DNA of 47,163 bases from Bacteroidetes bacterium GWF2_35_48 (lineage in GTDB: Bacteria; Bacteroidota; Bacteroidia; Bacteroidales; GWF2-35-48): the NCBI GenBank assembly GCA_001769125.1, contig MEOG01000134.1:1-47163 (forward strand), in the 5' to 3' direction. Positions 1 to 8,205 of this stretch are shown here, in pieces. Numbering within the stretch: position 1 is the stretch's first letter; every line of letters begins with the position of its first letter. Both the position numbers and the translations under genes were made by a program. Below the pieces are notes generated by a model. It was not told where the DNA came from, did not search any database, and saw only the letters and a list, made by a program, of their open reading frames with translations.

Positions 1-131
1 AAAAACGAAAACTGAAACAGGAAAAACGGAATTAAATAGTTTGTTAACTTTAAATTTTCAATTATATAAAAACGCAATTTATAACCGAGCGTAGTATATG
101 TTAAATAAAGTAATTAAGTAATTTAATGCTT

Positions 132-139
132 TATATTTG
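132..139 (+). promoter_or_regulatory. Bacteroidota-type -7 promoter box for the YceI-like gene
   Basis: TATATTTG fits the Bacteroidota -7 consensus TAnnTTTG and ends 29 bases before the ATG of the YceI-like gene. I see no good TTG -33 box at the expected spacing, so only half of the promoter is supported. Confidence 0.45.
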
Positions 140-168
140 TCCTATAAATTTAATAGGATAAATAGGAT

Positions 169-753
169 ATGAAAACAAATGCGAAATTGCTTTATGTGCT
201 GTTGATGCTAAGTTTTTTGACTTTAAACAGCATTCTGCTTGTTGCTAAAAATGTAAAAATTGATACAAAAAAAAGCAGCGTAGAAATATCGGGGACTTCC
301 ACACTTCATGACTGGAAAATAAAAGTCTTAAATTTTAAAGGCGATTTGGATGTAGAACTCGGGGCGAACAATCAAATAGAGACTTTTAAATCTGTTAACC
401 TTTCTTTTTTCAGTACAAGTTTCAGTAGTGGTAAAAAATCAATGGATAATAAAATAAAGGACGCTGTAAAAGCAGAAAAATATCCAATGATTGGTTTTAC
501 CATGGACAAGATCAAGGATATTAAATCTCTTCCCAACAAGCAAATGATCATTGTATCTGGAAAAATAACCATAGCAGGTGTTTCCAAAAACATTGAAATA
601 ACAGCATGGGGAACAGTAAATGCAGCTGGGGAGATTGTTATTATAGCAAAAAAAGATATTGAAATGACAGATTTTGGAATTGAGCCCCCTGAAGTTTTTT
701 TTATCAAAGCAGGCAACAAGGTTGAGATCAGGCTTACTCTTTTCATATCATAA
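169..753 (+). CDS. YceI-like secreted protein
   Basis: This 194-residue protein has a signal peptide (about residues 1-27, a long hydrophobic stretch ending in LLVAK) followed by one YceI-like domain to the C-terminus. Family hallmarks visible are the start VKIDTKKSSVEISGTSTLHD with the conserved T-x-H-D region, the middle KYPMIGFTM segment, and the closing MTDFGIEPP motif. YceI proteins form a small lipocalin-like barrel that binds a polyisoprenoid or other amphiphile in the periplasm; the ligand here is unknown. The length is normal for the family. The next gene starts 35 bases downstream on the same strand and ends in an outer-membrane barrel signature, so the two are probably cotranscribed and act in the cell envelope. 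The terminator after the second gene closes the unit. Confidence 0.85.
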   Translation: MKTNAKLLYVLLMLSFLTLNSILLVAKNVKIDTKKSSVEISGTSTLHDWKIKVLNFKGDLDVELGANNQIETFKSVNLSFFSTSFSSGKKSMDNKIKDAVKAEKYPMIGFTMDKIKDIKSLPNKQMIIVSGKITIAGVSKNIEITAWGTVNAAGEIVIIAKKDIEMTDFGIEPPEVFFIKAGNKVEIRLTLFIS

Positions 754-788
754 AAAGTAATACAAATATTCATTTAAATTCTATAATT

Positions 789-2045
789 ATGAAAACGTTG
801 ATTAGCATATTAATTTTAGTTACACTCTCAGTGTTCTCCTTTGGGCAATATGTCCAGCAATTTGAAGAGCCAAAAAACGAAGGTGAGAAATTTGATTCTC
901 TTAAAATAGTTGTAGGCGGTAATTTTGCGATGGAATTTCAGGGAATAAAACATAAGGCCGATACAGCACTTATTCCTCTGGGTAATGGCATTGTTCTTCC
1001 CACTGCAAACTTTAATATAAACGGATACCTTGCAAAAGGGGTTAAAGTAAATTTAGAAACATATCTTTCTGCGAGGCACCATAACGAAGCCTGGGTAAAA
1101 GGAGGGTACTTACTGATTAACCAGATGCCTTTTTTTGAAAGTCCTCTTGTAGACAAGTTGATGGAGTATATGACTTTGAAAGTTGGGGTAATGGAACTGA
1201 ATTACGGGGATGCTCATTTTCGCCGATCTGATAATGGCAAGGTAACCACCAATCCGTTTGTTGGAAATTATATAATGGATGCATTTACTGTATCACTTGG
1301 TCTTGAGATCATGTATCGCAATCCAAATGGTTTTTTTGGTATGCTAGCCGGAACAAATGGAACGGTTAACCCAAGTATTGTTGGATTTAATTCAACTACT
1401 AAAAAATATTCTCCTTATATAATGGGTGACGAAGTTGCCTGGTACACCAAATGGGGGTATGATAAGAAATTTAATGACGATTTTCGTTTCAGAGCATCTT
1501 TGTCCGGTTACTTTTGTGAAAACCAGCATCAGGGAACGCTTTTTAGTGGAGATCGCGCAGGATCGCGTTATTATCTGGTTATGAACAAAATTACTAAAAC
1601 ATCTACTGATGTAGATATAAAATCGAATCATACTTCTGGTAACTGGGGCCCAGGAACTACTAACAGGCTGTACGCATATCAACTTAACCTGTTTTCAAAA
1701 TGGAAAGGTCTTGAATTTTTTGGAACCTACGAATATGCGAACAACACACTGCCCTCTGACATAACTCATAAGAATTATTTTTATCATCAGTATGCCGCAG
1801 ATTTGGTATACAGATTTGGAAAGAAAGAGCAGTTTTATGGCGGGGCGCGTTATAATTTTGTTAACAATGCCAAATCATTGGATATGTCAATTGACCGGAT
1901 ACAGGTGGCTGCCGGATGGTATCTGAATAAATATATTCTGGCAAAAGTTGAATATGTAACACAGAAATATAATAATTTCACAGACAAGTATGGTTCAAGT
2001 GCTAAATTTGAAGGTCTGATTGTTGAAGCTGCCATATCGTTCTAA
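789..2045 (+). CDS. Putative outer-membrane beta-barrel (porin-like) protein
   Basis: This 418-residue protein has a cleavable signal peptide (residues 1-19, ending SVFSFGQ). The rest is rich in alternating aromatic and polar residues typical of membrane beta strands, and it finishes with a terminal phenylalanine (EAAISF), the usual C-terminal barrel signal. I recognise no catalytic motif. The pattern, including FNINGYLAKGVKVNLETYLS and GGARYNF, resembles the phosphate-selective porin type of Bacteroidota barrels, but the exact family is not certain. It follows the YceI-like gene closely and precedes a clear terminator, suggesting a two-gene envelope operon. A substrate cannot be inferred. 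Confidence 0.7.
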   Translation: MKTLISILILVTLSVFSFGQYVQQFEEPKNEGEKFDSLKIVVGGNFAMEFQGIKHKADTALIPLGNGIVLPTANFNINGYLAKGVKVNLETYLSARHHNEAWVKGGYLLINQMPFFESPLVDKLMEYMTLKVGVMELNYGDAHFRRSDNGKVTTNPFVGNYIMDAFTVSLGLEIMYRNPNGFFGMLAGTNGTVNPSIVGFNSTTKKYSPYIMGDEVAWYTKWGYDKKFNDDFRFRASLSGYFCENQHQGTLFSGDRAGSRYYLVMNKITKTSTDVDIKSNHTSGNWGPGTTNRLYAYQLNLFSKWKGLEFFGTYEYANNTLPSDITHKNYFYHQYAADLVYRFGKKEQFYGGARYNFVNNAKSLDMSIDRIQVAAGWYLNKYILAKVEYVTQKYNNFTDKYGSSAKFEGLIVEAAISF

Positions 2046-2067
2046 ATATTGAGTTAATAATTTTAAA

Positions 2068-2102
2068 GCCACGGTATTTTAATTGAGCCGTGGTTTTTTT
2101 TT
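2068..2102 (+). terminator. Rho-independent terminator of the yceI-like/barrel operon
   Basis: A stem CCACGG (2069-2074) pairs with CCGTGG (2088-2093) over a 13-base loop and is followed by nine T residues. It lies 23 bases after the barrel stop codon. Confidence 0.85.
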
Positions 2103-2117
2103 ACATGATGAATTATG

Positions 2118-2125
2118 TAGATTTG
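2118..2125 (+). promoter_or_regulatory. -7 promoter box for the Rrf2 regulator
   Basis: TAGATTTG matches TAnnTTTG and lies 13 bases before the regulator's ATG, just after the upstream terminator, so the regulator has its own promoter. The -33 region falls in the T-run of the terminator. Confidence 0.5.
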
Positions 2126-2138
2126 TAAAAAATGATGT

Positions 2139-2567
2139 ATGAAACTAAATACAAAAGTACGCTATGGTCTTCGAGCCATGATAGAAATTGGTTTGAAAAA
2201 AAATAAAACAGGGGTGTTGCAAAAAATAATTTCAGAGAATCAGGAAATTTCTGAAAAATATCTGGATCACATCATTTCTGATCTGAAAAAAGAAGGCTTG
2301 ATTATCAATGCCGGAGGGAAAAAAAGTGGATATATATTAAATAAACTAAAGTCGAAAATTACGGTTTATGATATTTACAAGGCTTTTGAATCGGACATTT
2401 CAATTATTCAGTGTATCTGCTCTCCCAAAGTGTGCAAGCGTTCAAAAAAATGTACAGCTCGCGATTTCTGGTCAGGATTAAATGATGAAATTTCTGCATA
2501 TATGAAAGGAATATCTTTAGCGGATCTGGTAAAATGGGAAGAAGAGAATTCAGGGTCTATTATTTAA
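2139..2567 (+). CDS. Rrf2-family transcriptional regulator with Fe-S cysteines
   Basis: The 142-residue protein has the Rrf2 winged helix: the N-terminal MKLNTKVRYGLRAMIEIGL, a recognition helix around EISEKYLDHIISDLKKEGLI (about residues 36-55), and the wing with GGKKSGYIL (59-67). It carries four cysteines, C92, C94, C99 and C105. C94/C99/C105 have the C-x4-C-x5-C spacing of the NsrR type; IscR has C-x5-C-x5-C. An Fe-S cluster sensing iron-sulfur status, NO or redox is therefore likely, but which one cannot be read from the sequence. The gene stands alone between a terminator and a convergent gene 16 bases beyond its stop codon. Targets are unknown, and the upstream envelope operon is one candidate. 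Confidence 0.88.
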   Translation: MKLNTKVRYGLRAMIEIGLKKNKTGVLQKIISENQEISEKYLDHIISDLKKEGLIINAGGKKSGYILNKLKSKITVYDIYKAFESDISIIQCICSPKVCKRSKKCTARDFWSGLNDEISAYMKGISLADLVKWEEENSGSII

Positions 2568-2583
2568 AAAATATAATATTTTT

Positions 2584-3378
2584 TTAATTTGTATCCTCTT
2601 CCTCCACAGGCTGAAACTCCATATACTCTTTATCTTCGTTATAAAATAAAAGCAAAGAATCTCCTGTTGCCCTGTAAAATGTTACAAACCGAATCACTTC
2701 CCAGAATTTTTCATTCCACTCATTTTTTTCTGTTTTTTGAGGTGTATTTATTTTGTTGATTTTTATTTCAAGACTGTCTATGAACTCATATTTTCCTTTT
2801 ATTTCGTTTTCTTCAGTAAAACCTGAAAAAACGCCTTCTGTCCCATCATCATTAAAATGAATTGTAATGGGGCGCTTCATTTTTTCGGACAAAGGCAGCG
2901 ACTCTTCTTTTTCTGTATTTGTATAGGACGTTAAAACCCATTCTCCCGTGAAACCTGAATCTTTATAAGGTTCTGCATAAAATTTTATTTTCCCGATATC
3001 TGAATAAAAAACCAAAGAATCATCTCCCGTGGCGAAGTATGTAGCTTTTGTAAGACAGAAGTAAATTTTCTCTGCCACTTTTCCATTATATGAAAGTTCA
3101 TCAGATTTCAGATATGCATATTCTATTCGGTTTCCGTTGATAGATTTTATCTTAATTTTTCCGGGATTTGTATCCAACTTGTAGGTCATTTCTTTATTGT
3201 AATGAAATATCAGGAAATACTGTCTGTGGCTCAGGTCTTGTGGCTCCATATTGTAAAGTGTCATTTCATAGAGAGTCCATTTTTTATCAATCATTTCTTT
3301 ATACGGGTCTTGAGCATCTATCGTAAAATAAAAGCAACACGAAAAAAACACGAAGAATATGATTTTAATATTATTCAT
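2584..3378 (-). CDS. Secreted protein with two META/lipocalin-like halves
   Basis: The 264-residue protein starts with a signal peptide (residues 1-22, FFVFFSCCFYFTIDAQ). The mature part seems to contain two similar halves. The second half (about 143-262) opens with GEWVLTSYTN, passes an FSGF...GKYEF centre, and closes with YRATGDSLLLFYNEDKEYMEF. The first half (about 28-135) opens with KKWTLYEMT and closes with YFATGDDSLVFYS. This W-x-L opening, G-x-Y centre and GD-x-L-x-FY ending resemble META/HslJ-like small barrels; that assignment is my inference. Its ATG overlaps the TGA of the upstream flippase-like gene by four bases (ATGA), so it is translationally coupled to that membrane protein. 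Function is unknown. Confidence 0.6.
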   Translation of the reverse strand: MNNIKIIFFVFFSCCFYFTIDAQDPYKEMIDKKWTLYEMTLYNMEPQDLSHRQYFLIFHYNKEMTYKLDTNPGKIKIKSINGNRIEYAYLKSDELSYNGKVAEKIYFCLTKATYFATGDDSLVFYSDIGKIKFYAEPYKDSGFTGEWVLTSYTNTEKEESLPLSEKMKRPITIHFNDDGTEGVFSGFTEENEIKGKYEFIDSLEIKINKINTPQKTEKNEWNEKFWEVIRFVTFYRATGDSLLLFYNEDKEYMEFQPVEEEDTN

Positions 3379-4337
3379 TCTTTAATACGTATGACCCAAA
3401 ACGAACCTATTATTGCAGGTAAAGCTAAATTAATAATCCATAACAACAATGTTGCCGAAATAACAGAAACCGGATTTTGAACAAACAATCCGAAAAAAAA
3501 CAAAGCAACAGAACCCCGAACGCCAATTTCTGATATTCCTACCGTAGGAATAATGGCCATTACAAACCATGTTAATGAAATTGCTATACCTGTATTTAAT
3601 AAACTCATTTCTATTCCAAAAATTTTTATTGCAAGAAAAAATTGTACACTGAAAATAACATAACGAACTAGACTTAATCCTAAAAAAACATAAATATCTT
3701 TTCTGCTGTATAGTGTTAGAACACTTGTAAAATCAGGATGTTTTTTAATAAAAGAAAACCTTTCGAGCAATGTTTTAATTTTTGATAAATGAAAAAAAAA
3801 GTAGAGAAAAATCAAAGTTAAAATACAAGCTAAAACCAGTGCAATTTGCGAAGAAAAAGAAAACATCGTAAGCGAGCCTTTAACTTTAAAAAGCAATAAA
3901 GTCCCTGCTATTCCGGCAACCAAAGTAATAAGTAACTGACTGAGGTTTCCTGTAATATTAGCACAAACAGCTTGAATTCTGAATTCTTTTTTCAGAAAAA
4001 AAATCCGTCCCGCGAACTCGCCCACTCTGTTTGGTGTAAATATCGAAACCGTAATACCTGCGTAAACGGCTTTCATTGCCTGAATAAAATTTTGAGCTTG
4101 TATTTTTTGGAGTAAATACTGCCATTTAATAGTTTCTGTTGCCCAGTTGAAAAACATCAGAATAAAAATCGAACAAAGAATAATAACTGAAAAAATTGAA
4201 GCTGAATTGAACTGATTGAAAAAACCGTCATAATTATCGTATTGATAGAGCTTAACCCCTATGTATACATACGATATTATGATAATAGCAATTTTGCCAA
4301 ATGTCAGTATTTTTTTATAGTTTTTCAAAACATACAA
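3375..4337 (-). CDS. Lysylphosphatidylglycerol synthase TM-region (flippase-like) membrane protein
   Basis: The 320-residue protein is almost entirely membrane-embedded, with about eight hydrophobic segments. It has the features of the UPF0104/MprF-N family: an early NRVGEFAGRIFFLKKEF block (about residues 97-115) and a late block with IIPTVGISEIGVRGSVALFF (about 258-277). Family members flip or handle lipids; archaeal and bacterial relatives act next to glycosyltransferases or in aminoacyl-phospholipid export. No synthase domain is attached. It overlaps the META-like gene by four bases. The upstream 235-base spacer (4338-4572) contains no gene I can support. Confidence 0.8.
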   Translation of the reverse strand: MYVLKNYKKILTFGKIAIIIISYVYIGVKLYQYDNYDGFFNQFNSASIFSVIILCSIFILMFFNWATETIKWQYLLQKIQAQNFIQAMKAVYAGITVSIFTPNRVGEFAGRIFFLKKEFRIQAVCANITGNLSQLLITLVAGIAGTLLLFKVKGSLTMFSFSSQIALVLACILTLIFLYFFFHLSKIKTLLERFSFIKKHPDFTSVLTLYSRKDIYVFLGLSLVRYVIFSVQFFLAIKIFGIEMSLLNTGIAISLTWFVMAIIPTVGISEIGVRGSVALFFFGLFVQNPVSVISATLLLWIINLALPAIIGSFWVIRIKE

Positions 4338-4572
4338 ACCTACAAAAATTTTCGGAAAAGAGATTTAGCGAAAAATTTGCTTTTTAGTATCTCAATGGCA
4401 AAATCATGTATATTTATCTGCCACGGCAAATACGAAGGGCAAAAAGTTTTGAACTGACAACGATTAATATTGGTTATGATATTTATGAGGGGGGGAGACA
4501 AAACAACCTGTCAAGCTTTAGCATAATCGGGCAGAGCGTGAGCGTGAATAACAATAAGGTAAATAGTATCTT

Positions 4573-5283
4573 TTAATTTAAGGGGAAAGAGACAGGGTAA
4601 GCGCTATTAAATTTTCTGATATAACTAAGCGCAAGCATTCTTTTTTTCTTTTTTTTCAGCGACTTGTATTCATTAAATAATTCAGGGTCTTTTTTCAGCA
4701 ATTCTTCAATATTGTGTGTGTTAAAATCAAGAACGGTACCGCTTTCAAAATCCAGAATATATTGTCGTATTTCTTCCTGAGTATTGTCTCCTATTGTCAT
4801 AGCCGGATAGTAAGGATCAAAAGGGTCTTGAAATCTTGTTCCAGAAACAGAAATCATCGCTGCAAAATAAGTAATACTGCCAATTACGGGTACACGACTG
4901 AATTCACCATGCCAGTTAATAAAAATCATTCCTTTCCTGCAATACCCCCAGATTTCAGACACTTTCATGGTTTGTTGGACACCGTAATCATCAAAGTATT
5001 GGAGATTTTCTTCGGAAAGAATTTTTACAAAATACTCAAAATCATTGGCATCTGTTTTTGTAACGATTCGTTGTTTTGTAAGAGGTTTGTTGTGTTTCCA
5101 CTGGTCGAAGCTCAGATAGATGCCTTCTTTGAATTTGAATTCCGGGGAATATTCAACCAGATTTTTGGGGTCTTCCTGCGCTGATGATAATAGAGGAATA
5201 GCCACAAACAGAGAAAAAAGAAACCAGGGAAAAACTGAAAGATTGGAGAATATTTTCCTTCGGGTATTTGAATTATGAGACAT
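4573..5283 (-). CDS. Conserved-looking secreted protein of unknown function
   Basis: The 236-residue protein has a basic N-terminus followed by a hydrophobic stretch (about residues 17-35, ending LLSSAQ) that should act as a signal peptide or anchor. The mature part has motifs such as FKEGIYLSFDQWKHNKP, GYCRKGMIFINWHGEF and a lysine-rich tail segment (KSLKKKKKRM) before the end. I do not recognise a named domain. Its ATG follows the TAA of the upstream TPR/PD40 gene with no gap, so the two are translationally coupled and probably work together in the envelope. Confidence 0.6.
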   Translation of the reverse strand: MSHNSNTRRKIFSNLSVFPWFLFSLFVAIPLLSSAQEDPKNLVEYSPEFKFKEGIYLSFDQWKHNKPLTKQRIVTKTDANDFEYFVKILSEENLQYFDDYGVQQTMKVSEIWGYCRKGMIFINWHGEFSRVPVIGSITYFAAMISVSGTRFQDPFDPYYPAMTIGDNTQEEIRQYILDFESGTVLDFNTHNIEELLKKDPELFNEYKSLKKKKKRMLALSYIRKFNSAYPVSFPLN

Positions 5284-6924
5284 TTATTTTTTATTCAAAA
5301 TAATATGTTTTGTCATCGTATGGGTTTCGCCTTTGCCTGCAGGAAGTTTGAAATTAAATTTAAAAGCCTGATAATTGGAGTCATTTATAATAATTTCATA
5401 TTTCAGATCAGCGGGTAGGGTAATAAAATATTCACCTTTTTCATTACTCTTAATTTTTGTTTCTTTATTATTATCGGTATCTTTAATGATGAATTCTATA
5501 GAAACAGGCTTGCTGTCACCGTCAATGATGTTTCCTTTAATAATAGAAAGAACAGGTCCTGTCAGCGCATTAACAACATCTTTGTTAAAGCTTGAGTGCG
5601 ATTTATAGAAATTAGTCATATCTACCTCCCAAATATCAAAAGCTCCGTTTCCACCTTCTCTATTACTCGACATATATGCTTTTTTTCCTTCAGTTGATAG
5701 CACAAAATGAATTTCTTCTTTTGTGCTGTTAATAGGATAACCTAGATTAACCGGATCAGACCATTTGCCATCCACAAGCGTTGTCATAAAAATATCATGA
5801 CCACCCATAGTATTGTGTCCGTTAGAACTGAAAAATAAAGTTTTTCCGTCAGGATGCACAAAAACGCCGATTTCATCATCAACAGTGTTTATGCTTTTGC
5901 CAAGGTTCACGGGTTTTCCCCAGCCACTGCCTTCACGTTTGGACATATAAATATCGCCCATCCCATAGCTTTCAATACCAAAGCCTTCGCGTTCGCTAAC
6001 AAAAAACAGGGTGTTGCCATCAGCCGTAATACATGAAGAGCTTTCAAAGTAAGAAGAATTGACATTTTTTCCTACGGAATAAGGTTTTCCCCATGTTCCG
6101 TCGGGCTGTTTATCTGAAACATAAATGTCGCCGCTTCCTGTTTCTCCCGGAATATTTTTATATAAGAAAATTTTTGATCCATCGGGAGAAATACTCAGGT
6201 TGGCATCATATCCGTCTGTGTTTATATTCCCTTGTACCGGAGTTGCCTGCGCCCATGTTCTACCCCCGTCCGCTGTTGTTGAAATGTAAACATCATCAAA
6301 GTAATCGCCTGTATTTGGATCAATATTGTCTCCCTTTGCATTAGGTCTGCGTGAAGTGAAAATTAAAGTTTTACCGTCTGCGGTAACAGAAGGGTTTGCG
6401 TCCGTATGTTTTGTATTGATGGTTGTGCCAATATTTTTAATTTTAACATCAACGGGTTTTGTAATAAGTTCTTTTGCATTTTGGCATTGCAACAACAGAG
6501 TGTTTACCTGATGATGCTCAAGCTGCCTTGGTTTCAACTTTGTTTTAAATTTGTAATAAGAACTCATAGCTGCTTCAATTTTTCCGGCAAACTGATAAGC
6601 TTGTCCGAGAACAAAATGTATTTCTTTATCTATCGTACTATCTTTTACAGCAGTTTCAAGATGAGGCAGTGCTTTGCCCATCTGTTTCGTGTAGATATAA
6701 CATTGCCCTATTCTGAAATTCAGTTCTGCGTCTAAGGAGTCTGTTTCAAAAATTTCGCGGTATATACGAAGTGCTCCGTGGTAATCTCCATCATTGAAGC
6801 GAATCCATGCTTGCGCCATTTTGGTTTTGTTTTTTATGTCAATCGGAGATGCAGAACTTATAGCAAAAAGTCCAGAGATTATTGTTAACCCTGCAATAAG
6901 CAAAGTGGTTTTTATATACTTCAT
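5284..6924 (-). CDS. TPR and PD40 beta-propeller protein, PorE-like but without OmpA domain
   Basis: The 546-residue protein contains a signal peptide (about residues 1-25), TPR repeats (about 33-135, for example AWIRFNDGDYHGALRIYREI), a PD40/WD40-like propeller (about 165-430, with repeated units like TADGKTLIFTSRRPNAKGDN and HPDGKTLFFSSNG), and a carboxypeptidase-regulatory-like fold (about 458-530, IIKGNIIDGDSKPVSIEFII). This is the domain order of the T9SS component PorE/SprE-type proteins, which normally continue into a C-terminal OmpA peptidoglycan-binding domain. Here the protein ends right after the regulatory-like domain and the next gene begins immediately (TAAATG). A peptidoglycan anchor would have to come from elsewhere. 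The gene is probably the first of a two-gene unit. Confidence 0.8.
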   Translation of the reverse strand: MKYIKTTLLIAGLTIISGLFAISSASPIDIKNKTKMAQAWIRFNDGDYHGALRIYREIFETDSLDAELNFRIGQCYIYTKQMGKALPHLETAVKDSTIDKEIHFVLGQAYQFAGKIEAAMSSYYKFKTKLKPRQLEHHQVNTLLLQCQNAKELITKPVDVKIKNIGTTINTKHTDANPSVTADGKTLIFTSRRPNAKGDNIDPNTGDYFDDVYISTTADGGRTWAQATPVQGNINTDGYDANLSISPDGSKIFLYKNIPGETGSGDIYVSDKQPDGTWGKPYSVGKNVNSSYFESSSCITADGNTLFFVSEREGFGIESYGMGDIYMSKREGSGWGKPVNLGKSINTVDDEIGVFVHPDGKTLFFSSNGHNTMGGHDIFMTTLVDGKWSDPVNLGYPINSTKEEIHFVLSTEGKKAYMSSNREGGNGAFDIWEVDMTNFYKSHSSFNKDVVNALTGPVLSIIKGNIIDGDSKPVSIEFIIKDTDNNKETKIKSNEKGEYFITLPADLKYEIIINDSNYQAFKFNFKLPAGKGETHTMTKHIILNKK

Positions 6925-7235
6925 AAATAAGTGTTGTTAGTACAATCCACGAAAATAAATATTAAATCAAGAATAACAAAATTTTTATAAATGATTTCTG
7001 AAAAGGAAGAAAATTGAGTCCACTCCGAAAACCTTCTGCTACAGATTTTACAGGTTGTCAAATATACTTAAATTCTTTACCTTTAGGTTGCAGGTTACAA
7101 GTTGCAAGTTGCTGACAACATGTAACTTGCAACTTGTAACTAATAGTGAAAATGTTAAAATATCATACGTTTACAATATAAATATTTGACTCATCAGAAC
7201 TGTTTTATGAAGGGGTTCAGAGTGAATTCAATAGG
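6925..7235. repeat. Spacer filled by a degenerate palindrome with GTTGCAR heptamers
   Basis: This 311-base spacer holds no gene. Its centre is a perfect 17-bp inverted repeat (7094-7110 with 7124-7140, 13-base loop) made of 7-base units GTTACAA/GTTGCAA and their complements. Further out, GTCAAATAT (7057-7065) faces ATATTTGAC (7183-7191), and imperfect outer arms sit at 7015-7032 and 7211-7228, so about 214 bases form one nested, decayed palindrome. There is no T-run after the hairpin, so it is not a standard terminator. Confidence 0.7.
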
Positions 7236-7997
7236 TTATTTCTGATTCATTTCAGAAAGATACCTTAGGAATAGTTCCATCCCTTTTTTTTTTTGTTCAT
7301 TGAAATCATAACTTAAATTAATTTTAAGATATTCTAAAATATCGGAAGCAGGAATTATTTTTTCTTTTTGCTGCAAGACCATTTCATCAATGCAGGAGAG
7401 ACCATTTTTTAATGCTTTTTTTAATGCTCTTGTGAATGTGTCAGGTAAAGTTTTTGTAGAAACCCATAATGCAAAAACAAAGGGAAGCTCTGTAAATTGA
7501 AACCATTCTTCGGAAAGATCATAATTATACAGGAATCTTTTTTGCATCATTAATGCTCTGTCTCCAATTACTACTCCGGAAAGTTCGCCTCCTATTTTTT
7601 TCTCAAAACCGGGTTGACTGTTAATAAATTCGGGTTTAATTTTCCAGTATTTTTCAGCAAGTATCTGAACAAGCGCAACAGATGTGCGTGATTGATAATC
7701 AAGAGCAATTTTTTTAATTTTAGAAAGAGGCACATCGCTGAACAAAGAAACAGAGGCAACTTTTCCTACTGCACCAATGCAAAAAGGGGCAACAATCGTA
7801 TAATTTTTCAACTTTGGCAAAATGGCAACAGGAACAATTCCTACATCTGTAGCTCCGGATAATAATCTATCAGCACATTCTGATGGTGTTGCAAAATCAA
7901 TAGTAGAATTTTCCTTTAAATAATCCGAATGCCTCATGCCATACACGAAGGGCATTGTATTTAAATAGGAAATTGCCGTTATTTTGATTTTTTGCAT
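7236..7997 (-). CDS. mqnA: Chorismate dehydratase of the futalosine menaquinone pathway
   Basis: The 253-residue protein has the MqnA/solute-binding-like fold. Key signatures are the N-terminal ITAISYLNTMPFVYGM, the pocket segment FATPSECADRLLSGATDVGIV followed by PVAILP, and the SRTSVALVQILAEKY helix. MqnA removes water from chorismate to give 3-[(1-carboxyvinyl)oxy]benzoate, the first step of the futalosine route to menaquinone. It acts in the cytoplasm. The length is usual for the family. MqnD is a paralogous alternative, but the SYLNTxPF start favours MqnA. No other mqn gene is in the window. It stands alone between repeat-bearing spacers. Confidence 0.85.
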   Translation of the reverse strand: MQKIKITAISYLNTMPFVYGMRHSDYLKENSTIDFATPSECADRLLSGATDVGIVPVAILPKLKNYTIVAPFCIGAVGKVASVSLFSDVPLSKIKKIALDYQSRTSVALVQILAEKYWKIKPEFINSQPGFEKKIGGELSGVVIGDRALMMQKRFLYNYDLSEEWFQFTELPFVFALWVSTKTLPDTFTRALKKALKNGLSCIDEMVLQQKEKIIPASDILEYLKINLSYDFNEQKKKGMELFLRYLSEMNQK

Positions 7998-8036
7998 TAT
8001 AAATTCATTACCAATCTTATTTACTCGCTTTACGCA

Positions 8037-8188
8037 GATTGTTTTTTGACACGAATTTCACTAATGTTTTCGTTTTAATTTGTGTAATTTGTGTCGAACT
8101 TTTTGACTTTGCTGATGCACACTAATTAGACGTGTTTTATTATAATATTTTATTGTAATGCAATTCGTGATAATTAGTGTCAAAATGT
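8037..8188. repeat. Imperfect inverted repeat of the TTTTGACACGAATT type
   Basis: The 208-base spacer between mqnA and pgi has TTGACACGAATTTCACTAAT near its left end and, in reverse orientation, a variant reading TTTTGACACTAATTATCACG at its right end (about 8163-8187). The two arms share the TTTTGACAC core and rearranged CACGAAT/CACTAAT words. A further short TTTGACACGAAT copy is present upstream of gpsA (about 11050-11062). I see no gene here. Confidence 0.5.
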
Positions 8189-8205
8189 TTTTTACGTAAC
8201 ATCAG

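Noticed and set aside
4338-4572. Small gene or regulatory RNA in this spacer
   Set aside because: There is no conserved frame, RBS, promoter or hairpin that stands out; only a G-run is notable.
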